Below, in pieces: positions 1-4,886 of a stretch of 5,283 nucleotides of DNA. The DNA is from Conexibacter sp. (GTDB lineage Bacteria > Actinomycetota > Thermoleophilia > Solirubrobacterales > Solirubrobacteraceae), in assembly GCA_025964295.1 (NCBI GenBank), contig JAOPZD010000033.1:1-5283 (forward strand), read 5' to 3'. Positions within the stretch are counted from its first letter, which is position 1. Each line of letters opens with the position of its first letter. The translations under genes were made by a program, and so were the position numbers. A model generated the notes under the pieces. The model was not told the origin of the DNA. It did not search any database and worked only from the letters and a program-made list of their open reading frames with translations.

Positions 1-794
1 CGGATCCCGACGCGCGCGTCGACCTCACCGCGCGGCTGCGCACCATCTACACCGGCGGCTTCGGCATCGCGCTCGTCGTCGGCGCCGGGCTGCTCTTCCT
101 GCAGGCCAACGGCGCGCTGAGCGGCGCGCGCGACCTCGTCCTGTCCTTCGTGGTCGTCGGCCTCGGGATCGGCCTCGTGCTCGCCCCGTTCTGGCTGCGC
201 CTCGTGCGCGGGCTGACCGAGGAGCGCAACGAGCGCATCCGCTCCCAGGAGCGCGCCGAGGTCGCCGCGCACCTGCACGACTCGGTCCTGCAGACGCTCG
301 CGCTCGTCCAGAAGCGCGCCGACGACCCGCGCGCGGTCGCGACGCTCGCCCGCCGCCAGGAGCGCGAGCTGCGCACGTGGCTCTCCGGCGCGCCGGAGGC
401 GCGGCCCGACGACTGCCTGGCCGACGCGCTGCGGGCGGCCGCCGCGGAGGTCGAGGAGGCCCACGGCGTCCCGGTCGAGGTCATCACGGTGGGCGACCAC
501 GACCTCGACGACCGCCACCGCGCGCTGGTCGCCGCCGCCCGCGAGGCGCTGGCCAACGCCGTGCGCCACAGCGCCAGCGAGGAGCCGATCACCCTGTACA
601 TGGAGGTCGCCGGCGGGCGCACCGAGGTCTTCGTCCGCGACCGCGGCCAGGGCTTCGACCCCGACGCGGTGCCGGACGACCGGCGCGGCGTGCGCGAGTC
701 GATCATCGGCCGGATGGCCCGCCACGGCGGGCGCGCCGCCGTCCACAGCACGCCCGGTCAGGGCACCGAAGTGGAGCTGATCATCGATGACTGA
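1..794 (+). CDS. Sensor histidine kinase, C-terminal part (5' end outside window)
   Basis: Two-component sensor kinase of the HisKA_3/NarX-DesK type; it autophosphorylates on histidine and passes the phosphate to the regulator encoded next. The open frame runs in from the left edge (first whole codon at 3), leaving 263 visible residues. Two hydrophobic segments at about nt 57-110 and 132-200 look like the last membrane helices. The dimerisation/phospho-acceptor box reads HLHDSVLQTL, with the likely phospho-His at nt 276-278. The HATPase domain follows: N-box with Asn at 555-557 (motif EALANAVRHS), G1 box DRGQGFDPD at 639-665, G2 region GVRESIIGRM at 687-716, and a terminal GQGTEVEL strand. 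The gene overlaps the regulator by 8 nt (ATGACTGA), so translation is probably coupled. The HDSVLQTLALVQ stretch followed by a RRQERELR helix resembles actinobacterial kinases with an N-terminal PspC domain, such as the envelope-stress kinase EsrS; the PspC part would lie upstream and is not visible, so the stimulus is inferred only. Confidence 0.93.
   Translation, partial: DPDARVDLTARLRTIYTGGFGIALVVGAGLLFLQANGALSGARDLVLSFVVVGLGIGLVLAPFWLRLVRGLTEERNERIRSQERAEVAAHLHDSVLQTLALVQKRADDPRAVATLARRQERELRTWLSGAPEARPDDCLADALRAAAAEVEEAHGVPVEVITVGDHDLDDRHRALVAAAREALANAVRHSASEEPITLYMEVAGGRTEVFVRDRGQGFDPDAVPDDRRGVRESIIGRMARHGGRAAVHSTPGQGTEVELIIDD
773..776 (+). promoter_or_regulatory. Ribosome-binding site of the response regulator
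   Basis: GGAG sits inside the end of the kinase gene, 10 nt before the ATG at 787. It supports that ATG as the start and fits re-initiation or coupled translation across the 8-nt overlap. Confidence 0.6.
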
Positions 795-1470
795 GCCTGT
801 CTCTTCCAACCCATCGCCGCCGTTGCCGACGGTCGTGCTGGTCGACGACCACGCGCTCTTTCGCGCGGGCGTGCGCAGCGAGCTCGAGGGGCTGGTGGAG
901 ATCGTCGGCGAGGCCGGCGACGTCGACGCCGCCGTCCGCGAGATCGTGGCCCGGGCGCCCGACGTCGTCCTGCTCGACGTCCACCTGCCCGGCGGCGGCG
1001 GCGTGGAGATCCTGCGCCGGCTGGCGACCGAGGCGCCCGACGCGCGCTGCCTGGCGCTGTCGGTCTCCGACGACCCCGAGGACGTCATCGCGGTCATCCG
1101 CGCCGGCGCCCGCGGCTACGTGACCAAGACGATCTCCTCCACCGACCTGGCCGACGCGGTGCGCCGCGTCCAGGACAACGACGCGGTGTTCTCGCCGCGG
1201 CTGGCGGGGTTCGTGCTCGACGCGTTCTCCGGCGGTGGCGGCGCGCCCGCCCCCAGCGCGCCCGACGCCGAGCTCGACCAGCTCACGCCGCGCGAGCGCG
1301 AGGTCCTGCGCCACATCGCCCGCGGCTACCTCTACAAGGAGATCGCCCAGCGGCTGGGGATCTCGGTCAAGACCGTCGAGGCGCACGTCAGCGCGGTCCT
1401 GCGCAAGCTCCAGCTCTCCACGCGCCACGAGCTGAGCCGCTGGGCCGTGGAGCGGCGGCTCGTCGACTAG
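787..1470 (+). CDS. NarL/FixJ-family response regulator (REC + LuxR HTH)
   Basis: DNA-binding response regulator, 227 aa, full length for the family and the evident partner of the upstream kinase. The receiver domain covers about residues 15-132: acidic pair D20-D21 (VVLVDDHALFRAG), phospho-acceptor D64 in VVLLDVHLPG, conserved Ser92, and Lys114 in GYVTK. A Gly/Ala/Pro-rich linker (about 148-163) leads to the LuxR-type helix-turn-helix at about 164-225, with LTPREREVL at 166-174, and KEIAQRLGISVKTVEAHVSA as the DNA-reading part. All phosphorylation residues are present, so it should be a normal switch protein. The ATG is supported by GGAG 10 nt upstream and by the overlap with the kinase stop. 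The segments GYVTKTIS, DAVFSPRLAGFVLDAF and SVKTVEAHVSAVLRKLQLS resemble regulators paired with PspC-type kinases (EsrR-like) in actinobacteria; this is from memory of the family, so no symbol is given. Its target genes cannot be read from this window. Confidence 0.95.
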   Translation: MTEPVSSNPSPPLPTVVLVDDHALFRAGVRSELEGLVEIVGEAGDVDAAVREIVARAPDVVLLDVHLPGGGGVEILRRLATEAPDARCLALSVSDDPEDVIAVIRAGARGYVTKTISSTDLADAVRRVQDNDAVFSPRLAGFVLDAFSGGGGAPAPSAPDAELDQLTPREREVLRHIARGYLYKEIAQRLGISVKTVEAHVSAVLRKLQLSTRHELSRWAVERRLVD

Positions 1471-1498
1471 GACGACGCCGCGAAGTCGTCTGAACGCG

Positions 1499-1504
1499 TA
1501 GGTT
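1499..1504 (+). promoter_or_regulatory. Possible -10 element for the SDR gene
   Basis: TAGGTT in the 45-bp gap after the response regulator matches the loose actinobacterial -10 pattern (TAnnnT). It lies 11 nt before the GTG at 1516, which would give a leaderless or almost leaderless mRNA. No recognisable -35 sits at the right distance, so this is a weak candidate; the SDR gene could simply be read through from the two-component genes. Confidence 0.22.
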
Positions 1505-1515
1505 CTGCGGCTGTC

Positions 1516-2580
1516 GTGCCACGGACCCACCTGCTCACCGGCTTCCCCGGCTTCCTCGCCGGCCGGCTCGTCCCCCGCCTGCTGGCCGACGACGAGGAGG
1601 CGCGGATCGTCGCGCTGGTCGAGCCCCGGATGGTCGCGCGAGCGCGCGAGCTGGCGCCCGACGGCGTCGACGTCCAGCCCGGCGACATCACCGACCCGCG
1701 GCTGGGCCTGGACGAGCGGACCTACGCGCGGCTGGCCGCCGAGGTCGTCAAGGTCTTCCACCTCGCGGCGGTCTACGACCTCGCGGTGGGCGCCGAGCTG
1801 GCCGAGCGCGTCAACGTGCAGGGCACCCAGCACGTCATCGACTTCTGCCGCCGCGCCCCGCGGCTTGAGCGCCACCACTACATCTCGACCGCCTACGTCG
1901 CGGGGCAGCGGTCGGGCCTGGTGCTCGAGGACGACCTCGCCGAGGGCCAGACGTTCAAGAACTTCTACGAGTCGACGAAGTTCGCCGCCGAGGTGCTCGT
2001 GCGCGCGTCGATGGACGCGATCCCGACGACGATCTACCGGCCCGCGATCGTCGTCGGCGACTCCCAGACCGGCGAGACGCAGAAGTTCGACGGGCCCTAC
2101 TACCTGCTGCGCTCCATGTCGAGCCCGATGGGCGCGCTGCTGCAGGTGGGGCGCGGCGACGCGTCGTTCAACGTCGTGCCGGTCGACTTCGTGGTCAGCG
2201 CGATCGCCGCCGGCTCGCGCGACCCGGACGCCGTCGGCCACACGCTGCACCTCGTCGACCCCGAGCCGGTCTCCTCGGCCGAGCTGGCCCGCCTGCTCGC
2301 GCTGGAGTACAAGGGACGCGAGCCGAAGCTGCCGCTGCCGCCCGGCGTGGTAGACCGGTCGCTGAAGTACGGGCCGATCCGCAAGCTGTTCGGCGGGACG
2401 CCGCGGCAGTCGATCGTCTACCTCAACCACCCGGTGACGTTCGACACGGCGCAGGCGGGCGAGGTGCTGGGGCGCAACGGGCTGCGCTGCCCGCGCTTCG
2501 CCGAGTACGTGGGCGCGATGGTGAGGTTCTACGCGGCCCACGAGCACGACGACGCGTACCGGCCCGCGCACGAGAAGTAG
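1516..2580 (+). CDS. Extended SDR oxidoreductase, fatty acyl-CoA/thioester reductase-like
   Basis: NAD(P)-dependent short-chain dehydrogenase of the extended class, 354 aa. The Rossmann motif TGFPGFLAG is at residues 8-16 (G9, G12, G16), so the GTG start cannot be much further downstream. Other marks are D57 in GDITD, FHLAAVYD at 81-88, STAYVAG at 124-130 and the catalytic YESTK (Y151, K155). The stretch TIYRPAIVVGDSQTGET (172-188) is typical of the male-sterility/fatty acyl-CoA reductase branch (NAD_binding_4), whose members reduce acyl thioesters to aldehydes or alcohols. There is no adenylation or carrier domain, so it stands alone and no substrate can be assigned. A C-terminal segment of about 70 residues (LNHPVTFDTAQAGEVLG, then CPRFAEYV) is probably the substrate-side lid. 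No signal peptide or membrane helix is seen, so it should be cytosolic. It starts 45 nt after the response regulator, with no good Shine-Dalgarno, and converges on the TetR gene. A plain sugar epimerase or 3-beta-hydroxysteroid dehydrogenase is less likely but not excluded. Confidence 0.88.
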   Translation: MPRTHLLTGFPGFLAGRLVPRLLADDEEARIVALVEPRMVARARELAPDGVDVQPGDITDPRLGLDERTYARLAAEVVKVFHLAAVYDLAVGAELAERVNVQGTQHVIDFCRRAPRLERHHYISTAYVAGQRSGLVLEDDLAEGQTFKNFYESTKFAAEVLVRASMDAIPTTIYRPAIVVGDSQTGETQKFDGPYYLLRSMSSPMGALLQVGRGDASFNVVPVDFVVSAIAAGSRDPDAVGHTLHLVDPEPVSSAELARLLALEYKGREPKLPLPPGVVDRSLKYGPIRKLFGGTPRQSIVYLNHPVTFDTAQAGEVLGRNGLRCPRFAEYVGAMVRFYAAHEHDDAYRPAHEK

Positions 2581-2612
2581 CCCGCGGCGCGGCGCGGCGC
2601 GGGCGCGGCGCC
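2581..2612. repeat. All-G/C spacer with tandem GCGGC units
   Basis: The 32 bp between the stops of the convergent SDR and TetR genes contain no A or T. From 2584 there are three exact GCGGC units and a fourth (GCGGG) with one change. Alternative short stems can form, for example CCCGC 2581-2585 with GCGGG 2599-2603, or GGCGC 2596-2600 with GCGCC 2608-2612. It may act as a bidirectional transcription-stalling structure between the converging genes, but there is no T-tract on either side, so it is recorded as a repeat rather than as a terminator. Confidence 0.6.
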
Positions 2613-3191
2613 TCAGCCCGGGCGCAGCGCGTCGATCAGCAGCTCGAGGAAGCGGTCGGCGCGGACGATCGGCGTCGTCTGCTGGGCGGCCATGACCGAC
2701 CCGGCCGAGCACATCAGCGCGGGCATGTCGTCGACGGTGAAGCTCGGCCGCATCCGGCCCTGGGCCTGGGCGCGCTCGATGATCGCGCCGACGACCTCGG
2801 CCAGCTCCCCGCGCTCGGCCTCCGCGCGCGCCACCGCCTCGCCATCCTCGCTCCAGGTGAGGCGCTGGCGCAGCGAGGCGTCGGTGGCCATCGCGGCGAA
2901 GGTCTCGCGCAGGAACCCCTCGAACGCCGTCCAGCCGTCGGGCTCCTCGCTCCAGCGGCGCGCGACGTCGGCGTGGTGGCGGAACTTCGCGGCCATCAGC
3001 TCGCCGACCAGCTCCGCCTTGGTCGGGAAGTGGCGGTAGACCGTCCCGACGCCGACCTGGGCGCGCCGCGCGACGTCGTCCATCTGCGTCGTGGCGCCGC
3101 ATTCGGCGAACAGCTCGCGAGCCGCGTCGACGATCCGCTCGCGGTTGCGACGGGCGTCGGCGCGCTGTGGCTTGGGCTCCGCGGAGCTCAT
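2613..3191 (-). CDS. TetR/AcrR-family transcriptional repressor
   Basis: DNA-binding repressor of 192 aa, a normal length for TetR proteins. The N-terminal helix-turn-helix covers about residues 17-63: RERIVDAARELFAECG, then TTQMDDVARRAQVGVGTVYRHF and the PTKAELV end, all strongly typical. The all-helical ligand and dimer domain (about 70-190) is poorly conserved; the style, including WTAFEGFLRETF and AQAQGRMRPSF, suggests the SbtR-like C-terminal group. The frame stays open far upstream, but that part is antisense to the exporter gene. ATG at 3191 is chosen because it gives the usual short lead before the HTH; an in-frame GTG at 3200 is the alternative. No clear Shine-Dalgarno precedes either start. 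The gene diverges from the MFS exporter across a 114-bp control region holding palindromic sites, so it most likely represses that exporter and itself until an effector, perhaps the exported compound, binds. The effector is unknown. Confidence 0.95.
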   Translation of the reverse strand: MSSAEPKPQRADARRNRERIVDAARELFAECGATTQMDDVARRAQVGVGTVYRHFPTKAELVGELMAAKFRHHADVARRWSEEPDGWTAFEGFLRETFAAMATDASLRQRLTWSEDGEAVARAEAERGELAEVVGAIIERAQAQGRMRPSFTVDDMPALMCSAGSVMAAQQTTPIVRADRFLELLIDALRPG

Positions 3192-3198
3192 GGTCCGC

Positions 3199-3204
3199 AC
3201 TGTA
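3199..3204 (-). promoter_or_regulatory. Possible -10 element of the TetR gene
   Basis: On the - strand this reads TACAGT, 4 of 6 matches to TATAAT. Transcription would begin about 7 nt downstream, essentially at the ATG at 3191, which fits a leaderless mRNA and the absence of a Shine-Dalgarno. The matching -35 would fall in the palindrome region at about 3222-3227 but is poor (TTCCGG). Confidence 0.35.
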
Positions 3205-3214
3205 GCGCCGCGAC

Positions 3215-3244
3215 TTGACAACCGGAACCGGTTCTCCGTATTGT
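3215..3244 (+). promoter_or_regulatory. Promoter of the MFS exporter gene
   Basis: A perfect TTGACA -35 box (3215-3220) is followed after 18 bp by TATTGT (3239-3244), 4 of 6 matches to the -10 consensus. Such an AT-leaning stretch stands out in this GC-rich window. Transcription would start near 3251, giving a leader of about 55 nt before the TTG at 3306. The whole spacer is occupied by the candidate TetR operator. Confidence 0.7.
3220..3238. promoter_or_regulatory. Candidate TetR operator within the exporter promoter
   Basis: GAACCGGTTC (3225-3234) is a perfect 10-bp palindrome. It is preceded by a direct copy of its left half (AACCGG at 3220-3225, repeated at 3226-3231), and CGGA 3223-3226 pairs with TCCG 3235-3238 as a second, offset symmetry. 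It sits between the -35 and -10 boxes, so a bound TetR dimer would block RNA polymerase. Assignment to the adjacent TetR protein follows from the divergent arrangement and is an inference. Confidence 0.6.
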
Positions 3245-3256
3245 CGCCCGAAAGCC

Positions 3257-3271
3257 GAAGCGACACGCTTC
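3257..3271. promoter_or_regulatory. Inverted repeat in the exporter leader
   Basis: GAAGCG and CGCTTC form a perfect 6-bp inverted repeat around a 3-nt centre (ACA). It lies just after the expected transcription start of the exporter. It could be a second operator for the TetR protein or a small hairpin in the mRNA leader; the sequence alone does not decide. Confidence 0.4.
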
Positions 3272-3291
3272 TCCATACCCTCAGGTCCAAC

Positions 3292-3295
3292 GGAG
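3292..3295 (+). promoter_or_regulatory. Ribosome-binding site of the MFS exporter
   Basis: GGAG stands 10 nt before the TTG at 3306. Because no ATG or GTG lies in frame between it and the first conserved helix, it decides the unusual TTG start. Confidence 0.6.
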
Positions 3296-3305
3296 CATCT
3301 CCCCC

Positions 3306-4778
3306 TTGTCTCCCTCCGCCGCTCCCCAAGACTCCAACAAGTGGCTGGCGCTCGCCCTCCTGGCGACGGCCCAGTTCGTCATCGTCCTCGACGCGTCGAT
3401 CGTCAACGTCGCGCTGCCGTCGATCGGCAAGGACCTCGACTTCAAGCAGGACGACCTCTCGTGGGTCGTCAACGCCTACACCTTGATCTTCGGTGGCTTC
3501 CTGCTGCTCGGCGGGCGCCTCGCCGACCTGCTCGGCCGCCGGCGGCTGTTCATGTCCGGGTTGATCCTGTTCGCCTTGGCCTCGCTGGCCGGCGGCTTCG
3601 CGCAGAGCGAGATGTGGCTGATCATCGCGCGGGCGGTGCAGGGGCTCGGCGCCGCGCTGGTCTCCCCCGCCGCGCTGAGCATCGTCACGACGACGTTCCG
3701 CGAGGGCTCCGAGCGCAACACGGCGCTGGGCGTCTGGGGCGCGGTCGCGGGCTCGGGCGGCGCGGCGGGCGTGCTGCTCGGCGGCGTGCTGACCGAGTGG
3801 GCCGGCTGGGAGTGGGTGCTGTTCGTCAACGTGCCGATCGGCCTGGCGGCCGCGGCGATCGCGCCGCGCCTGCTCGCCGAGTCGCGCGATGTCGATCGCG
3901 AGCGCCACTTCGACGTCAGCGGCGCGATCGCGGTCACGGCGGGGCTGGCGATCGGCGTCTACGCCCTGGTCGACGCCAACAACGCGGGCTGGACGTCGAC
4001 GCAGACCCTCGGGCTCGGCGCGGTCTCGCTCGTGCTGCTGGCCGCCTTCACCGCGATCGAGTCCCGGACGCGCCACCCGCTGGTGCCGTTCTCGATCTTC
4101 CGGCTGCGCAGCCTGCGCGGCTCGAACGTCGTCGGCCTGCTGATCGGCATGTCGCTGTTCTCGATGTTCTTCTTCATCTCGCTGTACCTGCAGCAGGTGC
4201 TGGGCTACAGCGCGCTGGACGCCGGGCTCGCCTACCTGCCGCTGGCCTTGTTCATCATCTTCTCGGCGGGCGCGGCCTCGCAGCTGGTGACCAGGATCGG
4301 CTTCAAGCCGACGCTGATCGTCGGCCTGCTGTTCATCACGGCCGGGCTGGCGTGGTTCTCGCAGGTCTCGGCGCCGGGTGGCAGCTACGTCGGCGACGTC
4401 CTGTTCCCGTCGCTGCTGGCGGCGATCGGCCTCGGCTTCTCGTTCGTCTCGGTGACGATCGGCGCGGTGACGGGCACCAAGCCCGAGGAGGCCGGACTGG
4501 CCTCGGGGCTCATCAACACGTCGCAGCAGGTCGGCGGCGCGCTGGGCCTCGCGATCCTGTCGTCGATCGCCAACAGCCGGACCGAGCACGTCGTCTCCGG
4601 CGGTCAGCGCAACCCGCTCGTCGCGCTGACCGAGGGCTTCCAGACCGCGTTCATGGTCGGCGCGGGGTTCGCGCTGACGGCGGCGATCCTGGCCGCGGTG
4701 CTGATCTCCTCGCGCGACTCGCGCGAGCAGGTCGCGGCCGCCCGCAGCGGCGACGCGCCGGCCCCGGCCGTGGCCTGA
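3306..4778 (+). CDS. MFS exporter, DHA2 (EmrB/QacA) family, 14 membrane helices
   Basis: Proton-driven multidrug or metabolite exporter in the cytoplasmic membrane, 490 aa, normal for the 14-helix DHA2 group. Hydrophobic segments fall at about 14-34, 52-72, 82-101, 103-126, 141-162, 168-188, 205-224, 232-251, 273-296, 306-325, 335-353, 366-389, 398-420 and 446-468. Family motifs are present: D1-like LDASIVNVALPSIG (28-41, with D29, N34, P38), motif A GRLADLLGRRR (70-80), motif B with R109 in RAVQGLGAALVSPAAL, and motif C at 146-160. In motif C the usual proline of GPxxGG is valine (V156). The helix-13 signature GLINTSQQVGGALG (401-414) is intact. The start is TTG, supported by GGAG 10 nt upstream. 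It diverges from the TetR gene and its promoter overlaps a palindromic operator, so expression is probably repressed until an effector appears. The substrate cannot be predicted; such pairs often export antibiotics, antiseptics or a self-made compound. Confidence 0.96.
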   Translation: MSPSAAPQDSNKWLALALLATAQFVIVLDASIVNVALPSIGKDLDFKQDDLSWVVNAYTLIFGGFLLLGGRLADLLGRRRLFMSGLILFALASLAGGFAQSEMWLIIARAVQGLGAALVSPAALSIVTTTFREGSERNTALGVWGAVAGSGGAAGVLLGGVLTEWAGWEWVLFVNVPIGLAAAAIAPRLLAESRDVDRERHFDVSGAIAVTAGLAIGVYALVDANNAGWTSTQTLGLGAVSLVLLAAFTAIESRTRHPLVPFSIFRLRSLRGSNVVGLLIGMSLFSMFFFISLYLQQVLGYSALDAGLAYLPLALFIIFSAGAASQLVTRIGFKPTLIVGLLFITAGLAWFSQVSAPGGSYVGDVLFPSLLAAIGLGFSFVSVTIGAVTGTKPEEAGLASGLINTSQQVGGALGLAILSSIANSRTEHVVSGGQRNPLVALTEGFQTAFMVGAGFALTAAILAAVLISSRDSREQVAAARSGDAPAPAVA

Positions 4779-4787
4779 CCCACCTTC

Positions 4788-4805
4788 GCGCCCGTGATCG
4801 GGCGC
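4788..4805. other. Short hairpin after the MFS stop
   Basis: GCGCCCG (4788-4794) and CGGGCGC (4799-4805) form a perfect 7-bp stem with a TGAT loop, starting 10 nt after the exporter stop. There is no following T-run, so it is more likely an mRNA 3'-end stabilising or pausing structure than a full terminator. Confidence 0.45.
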
Positions 4806-4844
4806 ACCAAGCTGCGCGACCCCCTGCCGAGTGGGCCGCGCTTC

Positions 4845-4886
4845 GCGGGGGCGGCGCGTGGTGGCGCCGCCCCCGCCCTTTCTCCT
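4845..4886 (+). terminator. Transcription terminator between convergent genes
   Basis: A perfect 13-bp GC-rich stem (4845-4857 with 4864-4876) closes a 6-nt loop (GTGGTG) and is followed on the + strand by a short pyrimidine/T-rich stretch, CCTTTCTCCT (4877-4886). It should end exporter transcription. It also lies 8 nt beyond the stop of the convergent acyltransferase gene, so it may serve both directions, though the - strand side has no T-run. Confidence 0.75.

Noticed and set aside
47..751. - strand open frame opposite the kinase gene
   Set aside because: Ser/Arg/Thr-rich antisense shadow of a gene with all kinase motifs intact.
1471..1490. GACGAC/GTCGTC hairpin after the response regulator stop
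   Set aside because: Only a 6-bp stem with an 8-nt loop and no T-run; too weak to call a terminator in this GC-rich sequence.
781..3276. Long - strand open frame of 831 codons
   Set aside because: It is antisense to the response regulator and the SDR gene and overlaps the TetR gene in another frame. Its Arg/Ala/Asp-rich, low-complexity translation is what GC-biased codons give on the opposite strand.
3192..4589. Upstream extension of the TetR reading frame on the - strand
   Set aside because: The frame stays open by composition through the antisense of the MFS gene. The translation is Arg/Gln/Asp-rich with no domain, and the real TetR fold begins after the ATG at 3191.
4718..4727. CTCGCGCGAG palindrome
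   Set aside because: It lies within the coding sequence of the MFS C-terminal tail (Asp-Ser-Arg-Glu codons) and such CG-rich palindromes arise readily by composition.
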